A DNA stretch of 64,000 nt, from the NCBI RefSeq assembly GCF_016756495.1, contig NZ_AP023243.1:992001-1056000 (forward strand). The letters run 5' to 3'. How positions within the stretch are numbered: the stretch's first letter is position 1; the number at the start of each line of letters is the position of its first letter. This document shows, piece after piece, positions 34,473 to 43,164 of the stretch. A program made the translations under genes and the position numbers. Below the pieces are notes generated by a model that made no database searches, was not told the DNA's origin, and saw nothing but the letters and a program-made list of their open reading frames with translations. Source of the stretch: Mesorhizobium sp. 113-3-3 (lineage in GTDB: Bacteria; Pseudomonadota; Alphaproteobacteria; Rhizobiales; Rhizobiaceae).

Positions 34473-36100
34473 GCGAAGACCCCATGCATGAACCAGCGCG
34501 GCGCGGCTTGCGAGCCGCCGTAAAGGCCTTGCCGGTAGAGCCAGTAGCGGCGGCCTTCGGCATCCTCGATGCGGAAATAGTCGCGCGTCGATGCCGCCGC
34601 GTCGCTCGGCGCCTCGCGCCACCATTCGGCGGCGATGCGTTCGGGACCCTCGGCACGGGTGACGCGGTAGAGCGCGCGCCGCCAGCGGAAATTGAGCGGC
34701 GGTCCCTCCGGCATTTCGGTGGCCGGCACCTCGATGGGCTCGGGGGCGCGAAACAGGCGGATCGGCCGTTCCGGCGGGAAGATGGTTTTGGGCGCCTGCA
34801 CCCTGTCCGGTCTCTTCGGCGGCGTGGTCCGGCGCGGCGCTTCGCTGAAGGGGACGATGGCGACGGCGCGCTCCGGCAGATGGCTTTCGACCGCGACCGG
34901 CTGCAGCACCGCGCCCTCGCCGAGCCGGGCGCGGATGCGGTCGGCGAACAGCGCGATGTCGGCGCCGTCATCGGTCACCTCGCCGGTCAGATCGGCCTGC
35001 GCCATGTCGAAGGCGGCGGCCGCCAGCACCGAAAGCCGCACCAGGTCGAAGCCGTAGCCGGCGTCGATGTCCTGCTCGAGTGCCGCCAGCCTTTCATGGA
35101 ACAGCTTCTGGATCAGCCGGGGATCGCGCATCGGCCGCGAAGTGCCCAAGGCGATGCGGCTGACGGCGCCGTCGACGCGGAAGAGCAGCAGCGCCAGCGT
35201 CCGGGCGCCCTCGCCGCGGCGCTCGAGATCGCTCTTCAAGGTCGTCGCCAGCAGGCCGACCAGCCGCTCGATGTCCTCGGTGAGCGTAACGGGCTCGGCG
35301 AGATGCCGCTCGACCGAAAGCGGCGCGACGGGAAGGCGCGGCGAGACCGCCTCGTCGAGGCGGCCAAGCGCCTGGTCGAGGCGTAGCAGCAAGGTGGCGC
35401 CGAAGCGGCGGGCAAGCGGCGCGCGCGGGGCGGCCATGACGGCGCCCGCCGTGCGCAGGCCGACACTTTCCAGGCTGGCGCGGGTCTCCGGCGCGATGCG
35501 CAATGCCGCGAGCGGCAAAGGCGCCATCAGCGCTTCCTCCTCACCTGAAACAACGATGCGGTCGCCGCAAAAGCGGGCCGCCGCCCAGGCCGCCCCCGGC
35601 GTCGGGGCAAGGCCGGCGCGGACATCGAACCCCTGGTGCAAGAAGCGCCACAGGATATCGTCTAGCATGGCGCGTTCGCCGCCGAACAGATGGGTGCAGC
35701 CGGTGACGTCGAGGAACAGGCCGTCCGCCCCGTCCAGCGCCACCAGCGGGGTGTAGCGGTCGCACCAGTCGGCAAGGCCTTCGAGCAGGCGCCGGTCGGC
35801 CTCCGGATCGGCCTCGACGATGTCGATCGAGGGATGCATGGCGCGCGCATCGGCAATGCCCATGTCGCGCTTCAGGTGCAGCGCCTCAGCCCGCTCGTCG
35901 AGGGCTGAGATGCGCTGGGCGTTGCCCTGGCGGTGGCTGATCACCAGTGGCGGGTGCGATGGCGCCGGGTGATCCGACGGCCGGGAACGCCAGGATCGCC
36001 CCAGACGCTGCCGCAGGATCCTTTCGGCCGCCAGATAGGGAAACCACAGGGACAGGATTCTCTGTCCGTTGGCCCCTTCTTTCGTAGAATACGCGTTCAT
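34469..36100 (-). CDS. imuB: ImuB, Y-family polymerase-like mutasome adaptor
   Basis: The 543-residue product resembles Y-family DNA polymerases but starts with [13 protein letters not shown] instead of the catalytic DxDxF segment, as is typical of ImuB, which is non-catalytic and links DnaE2 to the beta clamp. Other marks are [35 protein letters not shown] and a C-terminal domain ending [12 protein letters not shown] place the start at the ATG at 36100. The frame is open further upstream, but the residues before it are Arg/Pro-rich and not family-like. The first 215 bp overlap imuA in another frame, and the last 4 bp overlap dnaE2. Confidence 0.93.
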   Translation of the reverse strand: MNAYSTKEGANGQRILSLWFPYLAAERILRQRLGRSWRSRPSDHPAPSHPPLVISHRQGNAQRISALDERAEALHLKRDMGIADARAMHPSIDIVEADPEADRRLLEGLADWCDRYTPLVALDGADGLFLDVTGCTHLFGGERAMLDDILWRFLHQGFDVRAGLAPTPGAAWAAARFCGDRIVVSGEEEALMAPLPLAALRIAPETRASLESVGLRTAGAVMAAPRAPLARRFGATLLLRLDQALGRLDEAVSPRLPVAPLSVERHLAEPVTLTEDIERLVGLLATTLKSDLERRGEGARTLALLLFRVDGAVSRIALGTSRPMRDPRLIQKLFHERLAALEQDIDAGYGFDLVRLSVLAAAAFDMAQADLTGEVTDDGADIALFADRIRARLGEGAVLQPVAVESHLPERAVAIVPFSEAPRRTTPPKRPDRVQAPKTIFPPERPIRLFRAPEPIEVPATEMPEGPPLNFRWRRALYRVTRAEGPERIAAEWWREAPSDAAASTRDYFRIEDAEGRRYWLYRQGLYGGSQAAPRWFMHGVFA

Positions 36101-36923
36101 CGGGGTTCCACTCCAGTGTGAATTGTCCAGGCAGGGCCGTGCGGCTCTTGCCGATGGTGATGGTGAAGGCCGGGCGGCCGATCGATTCGGCGAGCGGCCC
36201 GGCAACCGTGGCGCGCGGCACGGCCGGCGCCGAGGAGACGATGAGGCGGACGGGCGCCGCCGTCGGTTCGGGTTCGGCCGCCTGTCGCAGCAGGAATACC
36301 GGGCGGCCGGCACTTTGCGCCCTCGCATGCAGCCGGCGCGTCGCGGTCAGGTCCAGCCGCTGCGGGTTGCCGCGAATTTCCAGGATGACGGCGGCGAGCG
36401 CCGTGATCCGTGCCGCTTCCTCAGTGACCCACAACGCGTCGACGAGCTTTGGCGCCTCGGAAAACAACAATTGCTCCGGCTCGATGCCGAAGGAGGCTTG
36501 CAGTCCCCTTGCATAGGGAAAGCCCGCCTCGCGGAAGATTTCCGTGGTGCCGATCCATAGGATGGGCAGCCCTTGCGCCTGTTTGAGGATCAGGCTGGTG
36601 AGCGAAAGGGCGAAGCCGGCGACGGCTCCGGCATCTCGGGTTTCCAGGCCATGGATTTCGCTGAGCGCGGCTTTCGGCAGGCCGCCGCTCAGGGCGTCAT
36701 CGAGCCGTTCGATGCCGATCGGCAGGAAGGCATCCGGCAAGGCCGCGGCAAGGCCGCGCCGCACGATCGTGAGATCGGCGCCGGGTGTGGCATCGGCGCT
36801 GGCGTCGGCTTCAAGCGGCGCGCCAGCCGGCGCCTGCAGGCGCTCTGGCAGCGTTCCCTCGATCTTCGCGATCTGGCGGCGCAGGGCAAAAACAGTCTCC
36901 CGCGCCACGGCTGATATCGCCAT
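35886..36923 (-). CDS. imuA: ImuA, RecA-like mutasome protein
   Basis: The 345-residue product is the ImuA (SulA/RecA-like) component of the ImuA-ImuB-DnaE2 system. Visible marks are LRRQIAKIEG at the N-terminus, LDDALSGGLPKAALSEIHG in the RecA-like core, LPILWIGTTEIFREAGFPYA and, near the end, [18 protein letters not shown]. The last 50 residues are low-complexity and are encoded in DNA that also codes for the start of ImuB. A LexA box lies 25 nt before the start codon, so it heads the SOS operon. No strong ribosome site is visible; a GTG five codons later is an alternative start. Confidence 0.92.
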   Translation of the reverse strand: MAISAVARETVFALRRQIAKIEGTLPERLQAPAGAPLEADASADATPGADLTIVRRGLAAALPDAFLPIGIERLDDALSGGLPKAALSEIHGLETRDAGAVAGFALSLTSLILKQAQGLPILWIGTTEIFREAGFPYARGLQASFGIEPEQLLFSEAPKLVDALWVTEEAARITALAAVILEIRGNPQRLDLTATRRLHARAQSAGRPVFLLRQAAEPEPTAAPVRLIVSSAPAVPRATVAGPLAESIGRPAFTITIGKSRTALPGQFTLEWNPDERVFYERRGQRTENPVPVVSLSGGRKDPAAASGAILAFPAVGSPGAIAPATGDQPPPGQRPAHLSPRRAG

Positions 36924-36947
36924 GACGGTCAGTGTCCACTCACAATT

Positions 36948-36962
36948 GTTCCTGTTATGTTC
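36948..36962 (-). promoter_or_regulatory. LexA (SOS) box for imuA-imuB-dnaE2
   Basis: GTTC-CTGTTAT-GTTC, an exact match to the alphaproteobacterial SOS consensus GTTC-N7-GTTC. It is centred about 32 nt before the imuA start codon. The divergent zincin gene begins 144 bp away on the other side, so its control by the same box is possible but not shown. Confidence 0.92.
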
Positions 36963-37105
36963 CTATAGATTCCAGAGGCAACCTGAAGAGTCAAGCAGAG
37001 TCACAAGGAATTTATTCCTGCAGGCCCTGTGCGGCATGGGCGTATGGGCCGCTTCATTTGCCTCGACCGGTGCGAAAGCCTATATGCCGGGTCAAAGGAC
37101 AAAGC

Positions 37106-37528
37106 ATGGCCCGCATCTACAAAACCCGCACCTGGCATGGCGAACTCGCGCCCTCGATGGAGGAGATGGAGTTCCTGGCGCTGGAGGCCTACGCCCATCT
37201 GCCGGAGGACTTTCGCAAGCTGACCGGCGAGATCGTCATCCAGATCGCCGAGTTCCCGACCGACGAGATCATGGACGACCTGTCGCTGGAGACGCCGTTC
37301 GACCTGCTCGGCCTGTTCGAGGGGCGCGGCATCGCCGAGCGCTGGAACCCGCAGACCGGCGAAGGCCCGAACCGCATCACGCTCTACCGCCGCGCCATGC
37401 TCGACTACTGGGCCGAGAACGAGGAGACGCTGGGCGACATCGTCACCCATGTGCTGATCCACGAGATCGGCCACCATTTCGGCCTGTCGGACGATGATAT
37501 GGAGAAGATCGAAGAGGCGGCGGAATGA
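37106..37528 (+). CDS. Zincin-like metallopeptidase-family protein
   Basis: The 140-residue product has the zinc-binding motif HEIGHHFG (HVLIHEIGHHFGLSD) near its C-terminus, with FDLLGLFEGRGI and RITLYRRAMLDYW before it. It matches the minimal zincin family often labelled metallopeptidase or DUF1025. AAAGGACAAAGC precedes the ATG at 37106; the frame is open to 36932 but without a better start. Peptidase activity is unproven for this family. It is divergent from the SOS operon. Confidence 0.88.
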   Translation: MARIYKTRTWHGELAPSMEEMEFLALEAYAHLPEDFRKLTGEIVIQIAEFPTDEIMDDLSLETPFDLLGLFEGRGIAERWNPQTGEGPNRITLYRRAMLDYWAENEETLGDIVTHVLIHEIGHHFGLSDDDMEKIEEAAE

Positions 37529-37552
37529 CGAAGAGAGGAAGGCAGCTAGCCT

Positions 37553-37759
37553 CTACCAGTCGCTGAGCTTCGTATCCGGCCCGTATTCCTGGCCATCGAC
37601 ATCCTTCACCACGGCCTGGCCACAGCGCATGGTCTTGGCTTTCTTGTCATAGGCGTAGGTCGGCGAGCCGAACAGGTGCCAGCCCTTGTTCAGCGCCGCC
37701 GTCACCTTGTGGCAGAAGCTGGCGTCGTCGGGGGCGGTCAGAAAGCGGTAGAGTTTCAT
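37553..37759 (-). CDS. DUF1737-like small protein
   Basis: The 68-residue product begins KLYRFLTAPDDASFCHKV and continues LNKGWHLFGSPTYAYD, the pattern of the DUF1737 family (short proteins predicted to form a small alpha/beta unit around a G-W-x-L-x-G-x-P core). It ends in VVKDVDGQEYGPDTKLSDW. Function is unknown. It lies 48 nt after the stop of the upstream CoA-ester lyase gene on the same strand and could be cotranscribed with it. Confidence 0.75.
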   Translation of the reverse strand: MKLYRFLTAPDDASFCHKVTAALNKGWHLFGSPTYAYDKKAKTMRCGQAVVKDVDGQEYGPDTKLSDW

Positions 37760-37807
37760 GTCTCAAGTCCTGTCGTAAGTGCCATAGCCCGCGAGCATGG
37801 GCCGATA

Positions 37808-38704
37808 TCATGCGCCGATGGCGGCCGCCTTCGCCAGCAATTTTTCAGCCTGCGCCAGATGCAGCCGCTCGACCATCTTGCCGTTCAGCGAAATCACGCC
37901 TTTTTCGACATTCTCGGCACGTGAAAAAGCGTCCTTTATCAGCCGCGCCTCGGTCAGCGCCTCCGGCGACGGCGCGAAGGTGCGGTTCGCCGCGTCGATC
38001 TGGGCCGGATGGATGAGGGTCTTGCCGTCGAAGCCCATGGCGGCCGCCTCCGTGCATTCGCGGGCAAAGGCGTCGAGGTCGCGGAAATCGTTGGCGACGC
38101 CATCGAGCATGTCGAGGCCGCCGGCGCGCGCGGCCAGCACCATCTGCATCAGCCACGGCACGAGATAGCGCCGGTCGGGGGTCGCCAGCACACCGGTGTC
38201 CTTGGCCAGGTCATTCGTTCCGGCCACGAAACAATTGAGGCGCGAGGCCGGATCGCGGCCCAGTTCGGCAATGGCGCCGATGTTGAGCAGAGCCTTGGGC
38301 GTCTCGATCATCGCCCAGAGTTTCACGCTGTCGGGGGCAAAATTGTCGTCGAGCACGTCGCCGACTTCAAGGATATCGCGCGGCGTGGCGACCTTGGACA
38401 ACAGGATGCCGTCGGGCTCGACCTTCGCCACGGCGATGAGGTCGTCGGCGCCCCATTCGCTGGCCAGCGCGTTGACGCGCACGACCATCTCGCAGCGGCG
38501 GCCAGGAGTGCCGGCAGCCGGGCGGCTGGCAAAGATCGCGGGCAGCTTTTCGCGAGCGGCGATCTTGTCGGCCGGTGCGACGGCGTCCTCTAGATCGATG
38601 ATGATTGCATCGCAGGACAGCTGCGCGATCTTGGCCAGCGCCTTGTCGTTGGAGGCCGGGACGTAGAGCACCGAGCGGCGCGGGCGATAGGGTTCGTTTG
38701 TCAT
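37808..38704 (-). CDS. HpcH/HpaI aldolase / CitE-like CoA-ester lyase
   Basis: The 298-residue product belongs to the CitE-like lyase family (TIM barrel), which cleaves or hydrolyses beta-hydroxyacyl-CoA thioesters such as malyl-CoA or citramalyl-CoA. Family marks are RRSVLYVPASNDKALAKI at the start, IIIDLEDAVAP with the metal-binding acids, VRVNAL, WAMIETPKALLNI with the catalytic Glu, FVAGTNDLAKDTG and GFDGKTLIHPAQI. No citrate lyase alpha or gamma gene is nearby, so it is a stand-alone enzyme; the exact CoA ester is uncertain. Confidence 0.9.
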   Translation of the reverse strand: MTNEPYRPRRSVLYVPASNDKALAKIAQLSCDAIIIDLEDAVAPADKIAAREKLPAIFASRPAAGTPGRRCEMVVRVNALASEWGADDLIAVAKVEPDGILLSKVATPRDILEVGDVLDDNFAPDSVKLWAMIETPKALLNIGAIAELGRDPASRLNCFVAGTNDLAKDTGVLATPDRRYLVPWLMQMVLAARAGGLDMLDGVANDFRDLDAFARECTEAAAMGFDGKTLIHPAQIDAANRTFAPSPEALTEARLIKDAFSRAENVEKGVISLNGKMVERLHLAQAEKLLAKAAAIGA

Positions 38705-38794
38705 GCTGGATCTATGCCGCCTGTGGGGGGTCGAGGCAAGCGTTGGGGTAATGGCTTTAGAAGTTTGCGTGACGTCGGCTAATCATCAAGATCA

Positions 38795-38970
38795 GCGCCG
38801 CCCCTCATCTGCCTGCCGGCATCTTCTCCCCGTATAGTGACGGGGAGAAGGACGCCCTCATCGCCGATTTCGCCAATCGCCAACGTTGCGGAAAGGGCGC
38901 CAGCGTTGCGGCCAGCTCCCTTCTCCCCGTTCACGGGGAGAAGATTGCCGGCAGGCAGATGAGGGGCGGC
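38795..38970. repeat. Rhizobial intergenic palindromic element, copy E
   Basis: Left end GCGCCGCCCCTCATCTGCC, right end GGCAGATGAGGGGCGGC, with internal TCTCCCCGTATAGTGACGGG and its inverse TCCCCGTTCACGGGGAGAAG. It is the best-preserved copy of the 1228 family. The 38705-39258 gap (about 550 bp) consists of this element, about 90 bp of plain sequence before it, and a stretch after it that holds only the doubtful small frame at 39080. Confidence 0.88.
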
Positions 38971-39079
38971 GGCAGCGTTCGCAGGATGGCGCGCTGCCTG
39001 CACGAAAACTGCACGCACCTGCCGAAAAGCTCCTCGGATCCGCCCTGCCATCTCCCTGCCGGTCTGCCAAACAGGCGGC

Positions 39080-39262
39080 ATGCACAAGCGAGCAAAACCC
39101 CGTTGGTCCCTGCCCCGGCGCCTGCGCAGCGAAGGCTGGTGGCTGGTCGATCCGCCGCGCGCCAACCCCGCGGCGATCCTCATTCCCTTTGTCCGCAAGA
39201 GCCCGCCGCCATGGCGGCCGGGCACGATCAGGCCAGATGCCATCAGGAAGGTCAGTTCATGA
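39080..39262 (+). CDS. Possible small protein coupled to the DUF4173 gene
   Basis: A 60-codon frame whose stop overlaps the next start in ATGA, the layout of translational coupling. The predicted product is Arg/Pro-rich (MHKRAKPRWSLPRR; DPPRANPAAILIPFVRK) with no domain I recognise and no signal or membrane segment. Composition alone does not separate it from a chance GC-rich frame, and only a weak CAGGCGGC lies before the ATG. Confidence 0.3.
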   Translation: MHKRAKPRWSLPRRLRSEGWWLVDPPRANPAAILIPFVRKSPPPWRPGTIRPDAIRKVSS

Positions 39263-40803
39263 CATCGTTTTTCACCGCCGCACCAGGCTACTGCAGCCGC
39301 TTCGGCGTTGCCGTGCTGCTGGTCGTGCTGGCGGATTTCCTGTTCTACGGTCAGCCCGCCGACATCACGGTTTTCCTGTTCGCCATCCTGATCGCCGCCG
39401 CGGTCGTGGCCGTGCACCCCGCGGCCTTCAGCGACATCAGGGTCTGGCTCAAGCCCGCCGCCTTGCTTGTCGCGCTGCTGCCGCTGGCCGAAAATGTCAG
39501 CCCTCTGTCCGTCTCGATCGCGCTTGCGGCGCTGATCATCTTCGCGCTTTCGCTGAGCGGCCGGCTGCGGCACAGCCTGGCCCGCATTGCCGGCCAGATC
39601 GTGTTGTTCGGGCTGGCGGCGCCGTTCCGCTTCGTCAGTGATTTCATCCGCTGGCGCAAGACGGCGCGCCGGTTCGGCGGGCGGCGCGTGCGGCTGGCGG
39701 CGGTCGCCGTCTGGCTGATGCCGCTGACGCTGGGCGCCGTCTTCCTGGCGCTGTTCGGCGCCGCCAATCCGGTCATTGAATACTGGCTGTCGCTGATCGA
39801 TCTTCTGAAACTGCTCGATCTGATCCAGCTGGCGCGGATCGCCTTCTGGCTGTTCGTGCTCGCCGGCGTCTGGGCTTTCCTGCGGCCGCGCCTGCCGCGT
39901 TTTTCGTGGGGCATCCGCCGGCCAAACCATGCCCTTGCCGCTGCTCAACCGGCGACCAATCCCCAACGACACGTGATCGAGGACATCGTCGGCAAGGCCG
40001 CCATCCTGCGCGCATTGATCGTCTTCAACGTGCTGTTTGCGCTGCAGACCGGGCTCGACGCCACCTATCTCTGGGGCGGGGTCGCCCTTCCCGATGGCTT
40101 GAGCTACGCCGCCTATGCGCATCGCGGCGCCTATCCCTTGATCGTCACCGCGCTGCTTGCCGCCGGTTTCGTGCTGGCGGCGCTCAGGCCGGGAAGCGAG
40201 ACCTCGGGCGATCCGCTCATCCGCCGGCTGGTCTATGCCTGGGTGGCGCAGAACATCGTGCTGGTCATCTCGTCGATCCTGCGGCTCGACCTCTATATCG
40301 GCATCTACGCGCTGACCTATTGGCGCATCGCGGCTTTCGTCTGGATGGGGCTGGTGGCATCAGAGCTTGCGCTGATCATCGCCCGCATCGCGCTCGAAAA
40401 ATCCAATGAATGGCTCTCCTCCGCCAATCTTCTGACGTTATCCCTGACGCTCTATGCCTGCTGCTTCATCAACTTTGCCGCGCTGATCGCCAACTATAAT
40501 GTCGACCACTCCCTTGAAATGACCGGCCAGGGCATCCCCCTCGACGCCTGGTATGTGCGCTCGCTCGGGCCGGGCGCGTTTCCGGCGCTCGATCGTTTCT
40601 TCGATCATCAGGACCGGACGGCTGCCGCCGGCGCCGTCCGCGAGCTCGAAGGATTGCGAGCCAGCGACGAAGACTGGTACCGCACCGTTCAGCGGAACTG
40701 GCGGGCCTGGAGCTTTCGCGACTGGCGCCTGCTTGCCTATCTCGACAGCAAGGGGTCGCTCGTGCTTCCTCAGCCTACGCAACCTTCCTTGCCGGGCCGC
40801 TGA
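39259..40803 (+). CDS. DUF4173 multi-pass membrane protein
   Basis: The 514-residue product is an inner-membrane protein with about ten hydrophobic segments, for example VAVLLVVLADFLFYG, VFLFAILIAAAVVAV, AAVAVWLMPLTLGAVFLAL and LVIVTALLAAGF-like stretches. The C-terminal soluble tail (about 70 residues) includes RTVQRNWRAWSFRDWRLLAY. This fits the DUF4173 family (unknown function). GGAAGG precedes the ATG. It runs into a response-regulator gene 3 nt later, so the three genes form one operon in which this protein may be a sensory or regulated envelope component (inference). Confidence 0.8.
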   Translation: MTSFFTAAPGYCSRFGVAVLLVVLADFLFYGQPADITVFLFAILIAAAVVAVHPAAFSDIRVWLKPAALLVALLPLAENVSPLSVSIALAALIIFALSLSGRLRHSLARIAGQIVLFGLAAPFRFVSDFIRWRKTARRFGGRRVRLAAVAVWLMPLTLGAVFLALFGAANPVIEYWLSLIDLLKLLDLIQLARIAFWLFVLAGVWAFLRPRLPRFSWGIRRPNHALAAAQPATNPQRHVIEDIVGKAAILRALIVFNVLFALQTGLDATYLWGGVALPDGLSYAAYAHRGAYPLIVTALLAAGFVLAALRPGSETSGDPLIRRLVYAWVAQNIVLVISSILRLDLYIGIYALTYWRIAAFVWMGLVASELALIIARIALEKSNEWLSSANLLTLSLTLYACCFINFAALIANYNVDHSLEMTGQGIPLDAWYVRSLGPGAFPALDRFFDHQDRTAAAGAVRELEGLRASDEDWYRTVQRNWRAWSFRDWRLLAYLDSKGSLVLPQPTQPSLPGR

Positions 40804-40806
40804 CCG

Positions 40807-41499
40807 ATGCCGCATCACATCCTCGTCGCCGACGATGACCCGCATATCCGCGAGGTGATCTGCTTCGCGCTGGAAAAGGCCGGCATGAAAACGCTTGGTG
40901 TGGCGGATGGTGCGGCCGCCTTGCAGGAGATCGGACGCCAGGCGCCGGATCTGGTCGTTCTCGACATCGGCATGCCGGAAATGGACGGGCTGGAGGTCTG
41001 TCGGCGGCTGCGCCACACCTCTGATGTGCCGGTGCTGTTCCTGTCCGCGCGCGACGAGGAGATCGACCGCATCCTCGGGCTCGAAATGGGCGGCGACGAC
41101 TATGTGACGAAGCCGTTCAGCCCGCGCGAGCTGGTCGCCCGCGTCAACGTCATCCTGCGCCGTGCCCGCCCGGCGGCGTCCGAACCGGCCGACGACCGGC
41201 AGTTTTCGCATGGCAAGCTCACTTTGGCGCCGGCCAGCCACGGGGCATCCTTCGACGGCCAGCCGCTTGCCCTGACGGGGATCGAATTTTCTATCCTGAA
41301 AGGTTTCCTGGCGCGGCCGGCGCATGTGCTCGACCGCGACGCGGTGATGGCCAGCGCCTATGCCGGCAAGATCCATGTCGCCGACCGCACCGTCGACAGC
41401 CACATAAGAAACATCCGCGCCAAGCTGGCGGCGGTGGGTTGCCTGGACGCCATCGAGACCGTGCATGGCGTCGGCTTCCGGCTCGGCCGATGCGGCTGA
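40807..41499 (+). CDS. OmpR/PhoB-family response regulator
   Basis: The 230-residue product has a receiver domain with acidic pocket (VADDDPH, residues 7-13), phosphorylation site Asp53 in VVLDIGMPEMDG and the conserved Lys102 in VTKPFSP. The winged-helix output domain follows (LTGIEFSILKGFLARP, VDSHIRNIRAKL, ETVHGVGFRLG). It starts 3 nt after the DUF4173 stop and overlaps the sensor kinase gene by 10 nt. It should be phosphorylated by that kinase and control transcription; targets are unknown. Confidence 0.93.
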   Translation: MPHHILVADDDPHIREVICFALEKAGMKTLGVADGAAALQEIGRQAPDLVVLDIGMPEMDGLEVCRRLRHTSDVPVLFLSARDEEIDRILGLEMGGDDYVTKPFSPRELVARVNVILRRARPAASEPADDRQFSHGKLTLAPASHGASFDGQPLALTGIEFSILKGFLARPAHVLDRDAVMASAYAGKIHVADRTVDSHIRNIRAKLAAVGCLDAIETVHGVGFRLGRCG

Positions 41500-43097
41500 C
41501 GACGTCAAGCAAATGGATCGGCCGCAAATGGCGGCCACGGCTCGCCACGGTCGTCGTCGCCATCCTGATCATGGTGATGGCGCTGCCTTTGGTCGGGCTG
41601 TTCTTCTTCCGCCTCTACGAGAACCAGCTGATCCGCCAGACCGAGGCGGAACTGATCGCGCAAGGGGCGGCCATCGCCGCCATCTATGCGCAGCAGGTGC
41701 GCGACGCCGGCATTTCCCCGGAAAAACTCGGCGCGCCGATGCCGCAGGCCAATGGCAGCGCCAGCCGGGCCGACAATCCTGACGGACCATACCGGCCGAT
41801 CGAGCCGCGCCTCGATCTGGCTTCGGACTATGTACTACCGACCCGGCCGGCGGCCATGCCCGTTACCGCCGCCGATCCGGCCTTCGCCGCGATCGGCACG
41901 CGCCTATCCGGCATTCTCGACGCGACGCAGAAAACCACGCTCGCCGGCTTCCGGCTGCTCGATCCCCAAGGCGTCGTCATTGCCGGGCGCAACGAGGTCG
42001 GGCAGTCGCTCGCCGGGGTCGATGAGGTGCGCACGGCACTTGGCGGCCACTATGCCAGCGCGCTTCGGCTGCGCATCCCCGACCAGCCGACGCCGCCGCT
42101 CTATTCGGTCAGCCGCGGCACCAAGGTGCGGGTCTTCGTCGCTCTGCCGGTGGCCGTCGACGGCCATGTCGCCGGCGTGGTCTATGTCTCGCGGACACCC
42201 AACAACATCATCAAGCATCTCTATGGCGAACGCGGCAAGGTGACACTGGCGGCGATCGCCATCCTTGGCGGCACGCTGCTCATCGGCCTCGTCTTCCTGC
42301 GTACCGTCAGCCGGCCGATCTATGCGCTGATCGACCGCACCCAGCGTATCGCCGCCGGCGAGCGCGACGCGATCCGGCCGCTCGACCATCACGGCACCTA
42401 CGAAATGGCCGAGCTGTCCGCCGCCTTCCTCGACATGGCGGAAAAGCTGCAGGCGCGATCGGATTCGATCCAGACCTTCGCCACCCATGTCTCGCACGAG
42501 CTCAAATCACCGCTGACGGCGATCCAGGGCGCGGCCGAATTGCTGCGCGATTCCGGTAGTGCGATGGACGATGAGGAGCGTCGGCGCTTCTCAGACAATA
42601 TCGTCACCGATGCCGGGCGGCTCAATCTGCTGGTGCGCAGGCTGCTCGATCTGGCGAAGGCCGAAAATCTTGCACCCAGCGGCGAAACCACCTCGATCGC
42701 TGCCTCGCTGGCGCTGCTGCCCGTCGACACCAGGCTGGCGGTCCGCGTCGAGGCGGGCGGTGATCTCGCTTTGCGCATCTCGGCTGAGAACGCCGCGATC
42801 GTGCTTGCCAATCTCATCGACAATTCCGCCAGGCACGGCGCGACGCTGGTTTCGATCACCGCGACCAGCGCCGGCGGCAAGGCGACGGTGCTGGTCAGCG
42901 ACGACGGCGCCGGTATTTCGCCGAGCAACCGGGCGCGCATCTTCGAGCCGTTCTTCACCACGCGCCGCGCCACCGGCGGCACCGGCATGGGCCTCGGCAT
43001 CGTGCTGGCCCTCCTGAAAGCGCATGATGGTATGATCCGGCTGGTTGACTCCGAGCGCGGCACGCGCTTCGAGATCACTTTGCCTTTATCAAGCTGA
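41490..43097 (+). CDS. Sensor histidine kinase
   Basis: The 535-residue product has a first membrane segment (VVVAILIMVMALPLVGLFFF), a periplasmic sensing domain of about 220 residues, a second membrane segment (AAIAILGGTLLIGLVFL), a HAMP linker, a HisKA domain with the phospho-acceptor His in FATHVSHELKSPL, and an HATPase domain with N, G1 and G2 boxes (NLIDNSARHG, SDDGAGIS, GGTGMGLGIV). The ATG at 41490 lies inside the regulator gene; a longer frame back to 41439 is less likely. The N-terminal layout resembles CreC-type kinases. The stop codon touches the repeat at 43097. Confidence 0.92.
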   Translation: MRLTTSSKWIGRKWRPRLATVVVAILIMVMALPLVGLFFFRLYENQLIRQTEAELIAQGAAIAAIYAQQVRDAGISPEKLGAPMPQANGSASRADNPDGPYRPIEPRLDLASDYVLPTRPAAMPVTAADPAFAAIGTRLSGILDATQKTTLAGFRLLDPQGVVIAGRNEVGQSLAGVDEVRTALGGHYASALRLRIPDQPTPPLYSVSRGTKVRVFVALPVAVDGHVAGVVYVSRTPNNIIKHLYGERGKVTLAAIAILGGTLLIGLVFLRTVSRPIYALIDRTQRIAAGERDAIRPLDHHGTYEMAELSAAFLDMAEKLQARSDSIQTFATHVSHELKSPLTAIQGAAELLRDSGSAMDDEERRRFSDNIVTDAGRLNLLVRRLLDLAKAENLAPSGETTSIAASLALLPVDTRLAVRVEAGGDLALRISAENAAIVLANLIDNSARHGATLVSITATSAGGKATVLVSDDGAGISPSNRARIFEPFFTTRRATGGTGMGLGIVLALLKAHDGMIRLVDSERGTRFEITLPLSS

Positions 43098-43144
43098 GCA
43101 TGATCTTATCCGAAAAACCGGTACCCACTTTTCGGGATCATGCT
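43097..43144. repeat. 48-bp rhizobial palindrome
   Basis: AGCATGATC at the left and GATCATGCT at the right enclose GAAAAACCGG and CCACTTTTCGG segments. This sequence type is frequent between genes in Rhizobiales. It begins on the last base of the sensor kinase stop codon and may act as an mRNA 3'-end stabiliser (inference). Confidence 0.8.
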
Positions 43145-43164
43145 CTGGAAGCCGGAGCTGAAAA

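Noticed and set aside
38779-40122. A 447-codon minus-strand frame across the RIME-like element and the DUF4173 gene
   Set aside because: Runs through a non-coding repeat and antisense to a clear membrane protein; Gln/Arg/Asp-rich without domains.
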